A stretch of DNA of 44,192 nucleotides. Origin: an uncultured Opitutales bacterium (GTDB lineage: Bacteria; Verrucomicrobiota; Verrucomicrobiia; Opitutales; Coraliomargaritaceae). The DNA is taken from NCBI GenBank assembly GCA_937775295.1, contig CALKBZ010000016.1, positions 1 to 44,192 on the forward strand, in the 5' to 3' direction. The notes under the pieces were generated by a model, which had not been told where the DNA came from, ran no database searches, and saw nothing but the letters and a program-made list of their open reading frames with translations. Each line of letters begins with the position of its first letter. Position 1 is the first letter of the stretch. A program made the translations under genes and the position numbers. Of this stretch, positions 7,174 through 15,001 are shown piece by piece.

Positions 7174-10100
7174 CTAAGGATGCGTGACTTCCAGCCGATA
7201 AAACACATTGGGTAATTCGTTGTCATCCCCGACTGCAATCAGTGCACCGGTCCCCGGCAAATCGAGGCCGAGCTGATTCCAGTCGCCTTGCGACAGATCA
7301 ATACGAGAGTGGATCGAATAAGTGCGCTCTGCCTGACTATCGAATGCGAGATCTACCCCACCCGCAGGATCGAGCGCCATCTGCAAGGCTAACACTGAGG
7401 CAGCGTTCATTGGCCCCGTCCCGGCGACAAACTCCTGTCCATTCGCCATACCATCACCATCGGGGTCTTGATCGTCTTTGCCTAAGCCCGTGGCGATTTC
7501 GGCTGCGGTAAAGTTCGACTGCGTCCATGCAGTCGGCGCGACGAGAGCGGTTGCCACTTGCAACAGACCCGCAGCGGACAGCTGACTACTTTCATTGGCC
7601 GCACCGGACCCCACAGCGCCCCAAGTGCCGGCAGCCGCCCAGGTGCTGCCGTCGTCAAAGGAAAGCGCGCGCACCATGTTAGTTCCAGCAAAGTTCAGAG
7701 CAACTGACGCACCGCTTTGGATGTGCAAATACAGCTGCGCATCCAACGCGGCACTGCTGAGCGACAGCACGCCCGCGTGGATATCCATCGACCCGCTGTT
7801 GGTACTGCTGGTTGCCAGCTTAAGGGTGCCATCGCCGACCTTGACCAGTGTGCCCTGCTCGCCGGCCTTGTCGGTGAGTTGCACTTCGGCGCTCAGCGTC
7901 ATCGTCTGCCCGGCGGCAATATCGAAAGTATGCACACCGGTTCCGGCGAGTTGCAGGGTGCCGGTATTTTTCCAAACGCTATCCCGCGTGCCTGGTGCAA
8001 AGGTGCCGTGATTAAATTCGAACACCGAATCGACATGAGCAAAGTCGATGGTGGAAAAGGAACTACTGCCGCCGTCGAGCATGTAGCTGGCTTGGGTCAA
8101 GCCCTGACCGAGCTTCAGACCATAGACCCAGTGGTTCACCAGCACGCTGCCGCCGGTCTGGCGGAAGACCACTTCGTGCCCCGCAGCGGAGACTTCGCCC
8201 AGTTCGAGTTGCACCTGCATTTCCAGCGTGCCTGCCTCATGGGTATAATATGAGACACCCGACGCAGTGCCTGTGGTATCCAACTGGAAGGACCGCACCT
8301 TGATCGCAGCGGCATTGACGACATCTGCTGCTGCGAGCGCATCCTCATTCACCACTGACAGACGGGCACCAAACCAACCACCATCAAATAGATCCAGCAC
8401 GCCGGTGTTTACCGCGAACTGCCCAGTGCTTGAACCAGCATTGACGATACGCAGCCCTCCGGTGTTATGGTAGTTCGTTAACGGATCGGAGCGCTCGGCC
8501 AGAAACGAGTTCACCTCCACAGGTGACTCAACAGTAATGGTAGGATTGCCGCTCGCATACTGCCACAGCACGCCATCCTCCGCAGTCGGCACAGCAGGCA
8601 CAGGCACCCAATTGGCACCCACATTCCAACTACCACCCTGCGTGGAGTCGGCCCATTGAACGGCCTCCTTAATAATGACACCGGCGTAGTATTCGACCGA
8701 GCTGAGATCGAACTTTACATGATTAGAATCAGACGGCGTCAGCAGTTCGACGGTTGGCGTCTGCGCACTAGGCGAAATCACTCGTGCGACAAGTCGCTTG
8801 CCCTGTAGCCAAGTCGGCAATACGGCTTCGACCTCGATCGCTCCGGTGCGAGTCACCACATAGGTAGTCAGATCGATATTGACATTATTGACATCGATAA
8901 AGAAGCATTTAGCCGTTTCATCTTCGTATAGGGTAACACCGGTAGTGTGCTGCGCGGAGGTGTCCACCTTCGGCGTGTAACCGGTCAGTGCCGCGGCAAA
9001 CTGCGCGCGCTGGGCGGACGTGCGGTTTTCATAGTCGAGATAGTAGTCCATGCCGAGGTTGCCAGAGAGCACCGTCACATTAGCATGATTGGAAATGGAG
9101 GCGACGGCCAGACCGTTGGTGTTGAGCGCAAAGTTACCGGGCTCGCCGAGGTAGGTGCCACAGGCGCCGGCAATCACCACCCGACCGCCACTGTTGAGCC
9201 ACGGCGTGATTACATCCGTCACATCCGCAGGATCGAGCACATCGGCATTGGCTAGAATCAGTAGTTTTAAATCGGCCAGCGTTTCAGCGGTCAACTTCCA
9301 CTCTGGAATCGCACGGTATTGGATGTGCAGCTCGGTCAGGGCGGTGCCCCAGCCCCAGAACGAGAACTGGTGCGGCTGGACATTCAACTCCGCAAAGCCA
9401 TGGGGCGTCATCTGTCGCAATACGGACGAGGATGAATAATAAAGCCCGACCTTTTCCACCGGCACGCGAGCGCCGTAAGACGGAGCCACCAAATCGACAA
9501 ACCCGAAAAAGGCCGCGTTATTGGTATCATCGCCGACGATACGGCTATTGGAAGAATCAAACTTCGGTAGCGTATGCGTAGCGAGCATTTCATAATAGAG
9601 CGCATTGTAGAGCTCGGGGTTCTCCAGCTCAGTTGTATAATGATCGTTGTAGAGCCAAACGTTGACGAAGCGGCTCTTGGCATGCTCGCGTGCCAGTTTA
9701 TAGATTGGCGCAAGACGCCCCACCGGCGGCGGGGAACTTCCCTGTGTGCCCCCGCTGAGCTTCCAGCCCAGCGACATCTCAGTACTGACCATATCCAAAT
9801 CGCCACGGCACCAACCGAGACTGAAGCCAGGAATGTCATTACCAGCCACCAGAAACTCGTCTTTGCCAGCCGCACGCGCAGCGGATTTGACCGCAGTATA
9901 GTAGTTCGACAGCGCTTCGGTGCCGTTCTGCCGCTTGAAGATCAAATAGGCGCGCCACAGCGGATCGTCCAACCAAGAGGAATCGCTCCACACGCTACTG
10001 TTGAGATCGCTGCCGTCCCAGCCCAGCGAGGTCGCTGCGCTAATCAAATGAGCGCGCACATTAAAGGTCGCCACATCCGTGACGCCGATCGCCAGTAGTC

Positions 10101-10908
10101 CGGAGACACTGAAGCTGTTGGCCAAATAGTCACGAAAGCGGGCGACCGACCAGTCGCCAAACGCTGCTTGCACGGGCTTGGAACTCAACGAATCCCACGG
10201 GCCGTAATTATCGGTCCACATGCCGTCGATCCCCGCATCGGCCGCTTGGAGGGTTGAGGCATAGGTATAGTCCATCCACAACGGGCAGGCCGCGTCTTTC
10301 TTAAACAGGAACAGACCGATATTCTCGCCGTCCACTGATACCAGCCCGTCGGTCGGCGCCAGCTCCGATGGAGGGGCATATTTCTGATCAATGTAAATAT
10401 TGCCCAGCACGTCTTTGGAGCAGGCCGCATCATAGACGCGGCTGTTGCGGGGATCGGTGGAGGGGGCGGTGGGGAGGGAGGTGTAGGTGTTGCTATAGCC
10501 GGTCGCCTCCGTGCCGTCCGGATAGGTCATCGCCGGGCCGCCGTAGCGCGAATGTGTGCGTGTATAAGGACGCGCAAATTCCTCGTCGTCGAAAAAGTTT
10601 TTCGCCCCGAGCCAGCGGATCGTGCCGCCACCATAGCTCTGCCAGCTCCAGTGAGTCTTGAGCACCGGAGTCAAATTCGTTTCATCCCATGCGCCCAGCT
10701 CAGCCACCAGGCAATAACTCTGCCCATAGGTCTCGAAATAGCCGATCTGCTTGATGCCGGCATTCTGAAATGCCGCAATCTGCATGGTCTTAGTTGAAAT
10801 ACCATGCGCCTGAAAAAAGATCCCCCACGACGGATCGTTCCCGTGCCCGTTCATCGCAAAATTACCGTGATACGTATTCACCGTCGCCACATCACTGGCA
10901 TTCACCAT
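7174..10908 (-). CDS. Large secreted glycosidase-like protein with beta-strand passenger and calcium-binding repeat
   Basis: A 1244-residue frame. Residues about 1-430 look like a TIM-barrel glycoside hydrolase (GIDGMWTDNYGPWDS, EFLVAGNDIPG, LDMVSTEMSLGW, FVNVWLYNDHY). Residues about 530-660 resemble the GATase-like trimerisation domain of GH42-type enzymes (LADLKLLILANADVLDPADV, WLNSGGRVVIAG). From about 755 there is beta-rich passenger sequence (GGSWNVGANWVP, later LVKVGDGTLKLATSSTNSGSMDIHAGVLSL, an autotransporter-associated beta-strand repeat), then DPDGDGMANGQEF and a short C-terminal beta domain. The true start is probably the ATG at 10993-10995, which encodes a signal peptide in the same frame but is separated by a TAG at 10924-10926. 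Without it the protein would not be exported. Catalytic residues and substrate are not identified. Confidence 0.8.
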   Translation of the reverse strand: MVNASDVATVNTYHGNFAMNGHGNDPSWGIFFQAHGISTKTMQIAAFQNAGIKQIGYFETYGQSYCLVAELGAWDETNLTPVLKTHWSWQSYGGGTIRWLGAKNFFDDEEFARPYTRTHSRYGGPAMTYPDGTEATGYSNTYTSLPTAPSTDPRNSRVYDAACSKDVLGNIYIDQKYAPPSELAPTDGLVSVDGENIGLFLFKKDAACPLWMDYTYASTLQAADAGIDGMWTDNYGPWDSLSSKPVQAAFGDWSVARFRDYLANSFSVSGLLAIGVTDVATFNVRAHLISAATSLGWDGSDLNSSVWSDSSWLDDPLWRAYLIFKRQNGTEALSNYYTAVKSAARAAGKDEFLVAGNDIPGFSLGWCRGDLDMVSTEMSLGWKLSGGTQGSSPPPVGRLAPIYKLAREHAKSRFVNVWLYNDHYTTELENPELYNALYYEMLATHTLPKFDSSNSRIVGDDTNNAAFFGFVDLVAPSYGARVPVEKVGLYYSSSSVLRQMTPHGFAELNVQPHQFSFWGWGTALTELHIQYRAIPEWKLTAETLADLKLLILANADVLDPADVTDVITPWLNSGGRVVIAGACGTYLGEPGNFALNTNGLAVASISNHANVTVLSGNLGMDYYLDYENRTSAQRAQFAAALTGYTPKVDTSAQHTTGVTLYEDETAKCFFIDVNNVNIDLTTYVVTRTGAIEVEAVLPTWLQGKRLVARVISPSAQTPTVELLTPSDSNHVKFDLSSVEYYAGVIIKEAVQWADSTQGGSWNVGANWVPVPAVPTAEDGVLWQYASGNPTITVESPVEVNSFLAERSDPLTNYHNTGGLRIVNAGSSTGQFAVNTGVLDLFDGGWFGARLSVVNEDALAAADVVNAAAIKVRSFQLDTTGTASGVSYYTHEAGTLEMQVQLELGEVSAAGHEVVFRQTGGSVLVNHWVYGLKLGQGLTQASYMLDGGSSSFSTIDFAHVDSVFEFNHGTFAPGTRDSVWKNTGTLQLAGTGVHTFDIAAGQTMTLSAEVQLTDKAGEQGTLVKVGDGTLKLATSSTNSGSMDIHAGVLSLSSAALDAQLYLHIQSGASVALNFAGTNMVRALSFDDGSTWAAAGTWGAVGSGAANESSQLSAAGLLQVATALVAPTAWTQSNFTAAEIATGLGKDDQDPDGDGMANGQEFVAGTGPMNAASVLALQMALDPAGGVDLAFDSQAERTYSIHSRIDLSQGDWNQLGLDLPGTGALIAVGDDNELPNVFYRLEVTHP

Positions 10909-10923
10909 GCGCGGAAAATCGTC

Positions 10924-10995
10924 CTACCACGGCGCCGCATGCGACAGCACTGCGCTACCGACAAGTGATGCGAGCATCTGTATCCGCTTCTTCAT
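10924..10995 (-). pseudogene. Signal-peptide exon-like fragment cut off by an in-frame TAG
   Basis: MKKRIQMLASLVGSAVLSHAAPW, a good Sec signal peptide with AHA/A-type cleavage site, is followed by TAG and then continues in the same frame as DDFPRMVNASD into the large gene. A single-base change of a Trp or Tyr codon would explain it. Confidence 0.8.
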
Positions 10996-11118
10996 CGGGG
11001 GTAATGCTTTGTTGGATCGGGGTAAAATCACGCTGACGCATGAAAGGCTTTAGAGAACTTCAAGAGTGCAAACACCTCTTAGCTCCTTTAGGTTGCAGGT
11101 AATAAAGACAACTTGCGT
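10996..11118 (-). promoter_or_regulatory. Conserved leader region with small stem-loop (second copy)
   Basis: Same ordered blocks as 1004-1137: ACCTGCAAC, AGGAGCT, GGTGTTTGCACTCT, AGTTCTCTAAAGCC, then stem TCATGC-GTCA-GCGTGA (11028-11043) and TTTTACCC, about 32 nt before the ATG at 10995. A TTGCGTGCAA near-palindrome lies just above it, at the place of TTGCGCAA in the first copy. Confidence 0.45.
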
Positions 11119-11293
11119 GCAATATAAATAACACAGCTAGTTAGGCACCGAGGCGACAGCAAGTATAAAGCGCAAGAATGAACAACCTATGGATCGTTAA
11201 AGGGCTACATTACATCGGAATTTTCATTGAACACGCGGCGAGGGTGAGAGCTGTGGTAAACCCTACTCCTGATGACTCTGTGCTTGAATTGTC

Positions 11294-12184
11294 TTAACGG
11301 ATGTCTTTCCAGAAATCACGTTCACGCCAATCATTCGGAAACCCCAGTTCTGAATGACTTGGGCCATTGAGCGTTTCGAGGTGAGATTGTAAGCGCTGCT
11401 TCCAATCGGACTTTGGTGCGATGAGGCTGTGGACATGCCCGAGCAATATCAGTGAATTATAGATTCGTTTCTCATCTGTCGGATTTAAACTGCTAATAAT
11501 TCCAGCAGGCTGTTTCGTCGGGAGTGATAGATTGACGGTCAGTCGGCGATTCCACAGCCGAGAGTGGTGGGCGCTGAGATTGCGCAGGTATACGGACTGC
11601 TGAAGGAGTGATCTAAAGCCACTGACCGAGAGCTGATAGGTGCTGGCGATTTCCTTCTTGTCACGCATTCTCAGGATACAGTCATAGAATCGGCTTAACA
11701 AACCAAAGGACATCACCTCACAGGCACCCCAAATCGGTGGACGTTGCAGATTATGCTGCGTTCGGTAATGACTGATAAACGCTTCTTGGCTACGATTGAG
11801 CTCTTCATCCAGTCGACTTAGATTGTTTTGATAAAATGAACCCGAACGAAAGACGCTTGGATTTTCGTAAGCGTGCGCTCCATATTTTCCACCTAAGACG
11901 TGCGCCCAGCGAGCACGGACAGAAATCTCCAGAGCTTTGCAGGCCTCGTTGGTTAATTGGCGGAGGGCTCGGTCAAAGCAATATAGCTCCCACAATTGAG
12001 CAAAGGTCGTGCCTTTCTTAAAATGATCTGGAGCGTCTTGAAAAGGGAACCGGTAAGCCGAAATGCGGTAATAATTGTGGTGCTCCAATGTATGGAGCGC
12101 TTCCGCTTTATCCTCAATCAACAGGCCTCGTTCGTTTAGAACTTGAAGCTGTTCTTCGTGAGATTTGAAGGGTTTTATCGGCAT
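11294..12184 (-). CDS. Abi_2 (AbiD/AbiF-type) abortive infection protein
   Basis: About 296 residues of the Abi_2 family. The N-terminus has KPFKSHEEQLQVLNERGLLI and HNYYRISAYRFPF, typical of the family. FDRALRQLTNEACKALEISVRARWAHVL follows, and RNLSAHHSRLWNRRL near the C-terminus holds the R-x4-H motif of HEPN RNases. Family members are linked to phage-triggered growth arrest. I prefer the ATG at 12182-12184 over the one 18 nt upstream because GTGAGGTG sits at the right distance before it. It is a lone gene with no obvious antitoxin partner. Repeats lie on its right side (12446-12557), as with the other defence-type genes here. Confidence 0.9.
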   Translation of the reverse strand: MPIKPFKSHEEQLQVLNERGLLIEDKAEALHTLEHHNYYRISAYRFPFQDAPDHFKKGTTFAQLWELYCFDRALRQLTNEACKALEISVRARWAHVLGGKYGAHAYENPSVFRSGSFYQNNLSRLDEELNRSQEAFISHYRTQHNLQRPPIWGACEVMSFGLLSRFYDCILRMRDKKEIASTYQLSVSGFRSLLQQSVYLRNLSAHHSRLWNRRLTVNLSLPTKQPAGIISSLNPTDEKRIYNSLILLGHVHSLIAPKSDWKQRLQSHLETLNGPSHSELGFPNDWRERDFWKDIR

Positions 12185-12202
12185 GTGCACCTCACTAAAC
12201 AA

Positions 12203-12445
12203 AGAGACCCACCAATTTGAGCATCGTAGAGAGGCTTGGCAGGCTTTGTTACAATCAGATTCGTTTTAAGTCGCAGTTTGGTCAAGCACCAAAAAAACCA
12301 CCGGATTGACGAGTATTTCAATCGCAGGGAGAGGGAATGCGGGATCCTCGTGCAAGCGATGGTGCGATCCGCGGTAAACCTTGGTTCTGCTGGCATAGTC
12401 CCACAGGTCGCGGATTTTAAGTTTCTTAAATCGTTTTCCAGCGAT
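12203..12445. other. Unassigned stretch upstream of the Abi_2 gene
   Basis: A short minus-strand frame reads RFKKLKIRDLWDYASRTKVY...LHEDPAFPLPAIEILVNPVVFLVLDQ. It looks protein-like but I do not recognise it, and its frame breaks near its start. It may be a gene remnant. Confidence 0.3.
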
Positions 12446-12557
12446 CATCGTATCGTCAAGTTCACGTCATCAAGTCTCTATTTAAAACTCCTCCCCCTGG
12501 GCTCGGCGTAGCTCGCTTAGAGCGAAGACGGCTGCTAAGCATATCCTTCTACACAAG
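12446..12557 (-). repeat. Dispersed repeat family R2, partial copy
   Basis: Contains GTCAAGTTCACGTCAT, CTCCTCCCCCTGGGCTCGG, CGTAGCTCGCTTAGAGCGAA, GACGGCTGCTAAGCATATCC. These recur, inverted, at 31925-32080 and partly at 23900-24000. Confidence 0.7.
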
Positions 12558-12610
12558 TTTGTATGAGTTAATTTGCGCGAGTAAGCCTAATTGTCGGAAC
12601 ATATGCTGGT

Positions 12611-12695
12611 GTAGGACGCGGTTCTTTGCGTAGCAAAGGCCGTGTTGAGTCTTCGGTTGCACCATAACGCGCCCTCTTCGAGAGGCACGTCCTAC
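12611..12695. repeat. Inverted repeat GTAGGACG ... CGTCCTAC
   Basis: An 8-bp perfect inverted repeat closes an 85-bp GC-rich segment containing further small hairpins (CTTTGCGTAGCAAAG; CCTCTTCGAGAGG). No gene is recognised between 12558 and 12900. Confidence 0.5.
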
Positions 12696-12900
12696 AACAT
12701 CACACATGAGTGCGGGGCTTTCCTGACCATGCTCACGCCCTCAGACTTATGTATAAGTCGGATTGGCAGATGTTGGTGACATGAGCTACCCCAGACATGA
12801 TTTTTTTTTACCACCCGCTGCGCTAGAGGACACAGAGAGCACAGATTTTACACCGCTAAAATTTCGAGCTATAAGCTGATCTTTGAAATACGTCAGATTG

Positions 12901-12975
12901 GCTCGGTGCTTATCATGCCCTTGGGTGCTCTGTGTCCTTTATTATGCCCTTGGGTGCTAGAGACCCAAGGGAACG
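12901..12975 (+). repeat. R1 core, tandem partial copies
   Basis: TATCATGCCCTTGGGTGCT and TTATTATGCCCTTGGGTGCT occur 34 bp apart, a partial and duplicated version of the R1 core. Confidence 0.65.
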
Positions 12976-13105
12976 GGTAGTTAAAACTTCTGGGTTCGTT
13001 TTCTTTGTTGTCGGTAGGAATTCTGTTTGCCGCATTGACTGCAATGAACCCGGCGGACACCTAAGTCAGTTTACCTGTCATTGATATGGCTAGCGCAAAC
13101 TAACG

Positions 13106-13285
13106 TAGACAAAGACATGTAGAAGGATATGCTGCGGAGGGGAGGTGGCCCCGTCCGCGGGGTCGGAGGGGTTTTCACTGTCATTGGAGTCACGCTGACA
13201 GACAACGCTTAGGTTCGGCAGAGAACCCTTCCGTCTCGGCAGACCGAGCCACCTTCCCTTGGTAAGGGAAGGAGCTCCCAGACAG
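13106..13285 (-). repeat. Dispersed repeat family R2, long copy
   Basis: Carries GGGGTTTTC, CGGCAGAGAACCCTTCCGTC, TCGGCAGACCGAGCCACC and CCCTTGGTAAGGGAAGGAGC. Similar blocks occur at 23759-23950, 25055-25160 and 31780-32040. Confidence 0.7.
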
Positions 13286-13287
13286 GG

Positions 13288-13425
13288 GAATTTAATTTGC
13301 AATGCCATTGGGCTAAACGCACCGCGCAACCAAAGACGTAGCTGCGTGTGTATGCCCTTCAGGGTACTTCAGCCGCAGTTCAGCAGTGCCAGTGCACGTG
13401 TTGAGCGGACGCGAGCACACCGAGC
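13288..13425 (+). repeat. R1-type repeat, left bracket of the sulfatase block
   Basis: Contains TTTGCAATGCCATTGGGCTA, CACCGCGC, CGTAGCTGCGTGTGTATGCC, TTCAGCCGCAGTT, CAGTGCACGTGTTGAGCGGA. An inverted, imperfect copy lies at 23180-23342, so the two bracket the 9.4-kb block 13442-22808. Confidence 0.75.
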
Positions 13426-13441
13426 TACTTTGACAACCACC

Positions 13442-14935
13442 TCAATCGCTCCGCTCTGTGGTGAATGGCGAGGCCGGGAGGCCTTGCTGGTTGAACAGCA
13501 CCATATTCGGATACGGGCTGTAGGCGTAGCGAACATATGCCGGATTCTTCACGCTCTTATTCCAGAGCAGCAGCGCTGGCCCCTTGAGTTCGACATCCGC
13601 GCTGACAAACACCTTGTCCGCTCCCGCGATCTCGAAGGCTCCGTCTGGTTCGGCGCTCAATTCCAAGCCACCCTGCGCATAGCGGAAGCGCAGTCCGGCC
13701 TGACCGTCACGAAATTCCACCGATTCAAAGACAGGCCCGTACGGAACATGCTGCTGCCCATACACCTCAGCGGACACAGCAATCGCCAACCGGTCGCCGA
13801 TCGGCTTTTTGACCTTGGGATGAATGTCTTCCAAGTCGCCACAGCCCTCGGAGACAACCATGCCGCAGTTCGGGATCTGTTGCGAGCAGTCGAACTGCGC
13901 CTGCCGGAAGTGCGGCCACGACGCGTCTTTATATGGAGGCAGTTGCACAAAGTAAAACGGTAGATCCGGATTCTGCCACGTCTTCCGCCATCCTTCGACA
14001 AAGGCGGGAAACAGGGTTCGGAACTCCTCGTATCGACTGGAGTTGCCCTCCCCTTGATACCAGATAACGCCTTTGATGGTGTAGGGCTGCAGCGGTTTGA
14101 TCATACAGTCATACAATCCCGAAGGACGCCGATAGGCTTTCGGGCCCGTCGGAGCAAACGGAATCATTCCCGATGACCAACCGCCGGCGGCTTTCCAAGC
14201 CTCTAATTTAACCAGAAATTCCTGATACGCCGCCTCATACGACGCCTCGTCCTCAAACACCCCATACTCTTTATCGTAGTTCTCAAATAGATAGCTCAAC
14301 TCAGGTGTCTGCTTGATGGACTCCGGCGTCATCCAATTTTCATTCCAAGTGGCCCCGCGATAACTGCCGATGATACCAACGGTCACCCCCAAGCGTTTTT
14401 GCAATTCCGCCGCAAAGAAATAGGCGACCGCCGAAAAGCCATGGACCGATTCTTTGTCCGCGATTTTCCACGTCAGGCCGTTTCGATTAATTTCGCCGAA
14501 TTCCGTGACGGGAATTTTAATAAAGCGCAGGTTTGGATTCGGCTCTGTCGGAAGACGTTTCTGAACATCCCGTAATCCTCCCATGTGAAATGCCATATTG
14601 GACTGACCACCTGCTAGCCAAACTTCGCCCAGCATGACGTGCTGATAGATGATCTCCTCACCATCACCAGAAACAATCAGCTCATACGGTCCCCCCGCAG
14701 GCATCGCATCCAACACCAGTTGCCATCTGCCATGATGCGCCCTCGCCTTTTGCTCAGTGCCATTGAGTCGCACCGTGATGGAGGCGCCCTCGGAGGCTTC
14801 ACCAAAGATGGTCACCGCAGTGTCCCGCTGGAGCACCATGCCATCCCCAAAGGTCACGGGCATAATGAGTGTCGCCGAAGCAAAGGACTGAAGTAGCACG
14901 CACAGCGCTAGGGTCTGGTAAGTAATTTTAAGCAT
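13442..14935 (-). CDS. Sialate O-acetylesterase-type carbohydrate esterase (SASA/SGNH)
   Basis: A 497-residue exported esterase. Signal peptide about 1-21, then a beta domain (GDGMVLQRDTAVTIFGEASEGASITV). GGQSNM at about 110-114 gives the nucleophile Ser112, ending the block I of SGNH/SASA esterases. VIWYQGEGNSSRYEEF and PFYFVQLPPYK are typical family segments, and DLEDIHPKVKKPIGDRLA supplies the Asp-x-x-His pair. Family members remove O-acetyl groups from sialic acid or from plant and algal glycans. Its Shine-Dalgarno is AGGTAGGAA. It is last in a leftward operon with 15002-18955 (gaps of 30-66 bp), so deacetylation of a sulfated glycan is the likely role. Confidence 0.92.
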   Translation of the reverse strand: MLKITYQTLALCVLLQSFASATLIMPVTFGDGMVLQRDTAVTIFGEASEGASITVRLNGTEQKARAHHGRWQLVLDAMPAGGPYELIVSGDGEEIIYQHVMLGEVWLAGGQSNMAFHMGGLRDVQKRLPTEPNPNLRFIKIPVTEFGEINRNGLTWKIADKESVHGFSAVAYFFAAELQKRLGVTVGIIGSYRGATWNENWMTPESIKQTPELSYLFENYDKEYGVFEDEASYEAAYQEFLVKLEAWKAAGGWSSGMIPFAPTGPKAYRRPSGLYDCMIKPLQPYTIKGVIWYQGEGNSSRYEEFRTLFPAFVEGWRKTWQNPDLPFYFVQLPPYKDASWPHFRQAQFDCSQQIPNCGMVVSEGCGDLEDIHPKVKKPIGDRLAIAVSAEVYGQQHVPYGPVFESVEFRDGQAGLRFRYAQGGLELSAEPDGAFEIAGADKVFVSADVELKGPALLLWNKSVKNPAYVRYAYSPYPNMVLFNQQGLPASPFTTERSD

Positions 14936-15001
14936 GATGTATTCCTACCTGGTAACGATTCTCCTGCGATGCCAAGGACAACAACCCCTCCCCTTACATC
15001 C

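Noticed and set aside
3949-10926. TAG codon reassignment as an explanation for in-frame TAGs
   Set aside because: TAG ends the intact LacI-type gene at a normal place, and other breaks are frameshifts, so recoding is not needed.
12203-12445. Antitoxin or partner gene for the Abi_2 protein
   Set aside because: The short frames match no family and have no start or frame continuity.
13259-13963. 234-residue open frame on the plus strand
   Set aside because: Begins in repeat sequence and continues antisense to the esterase gene.
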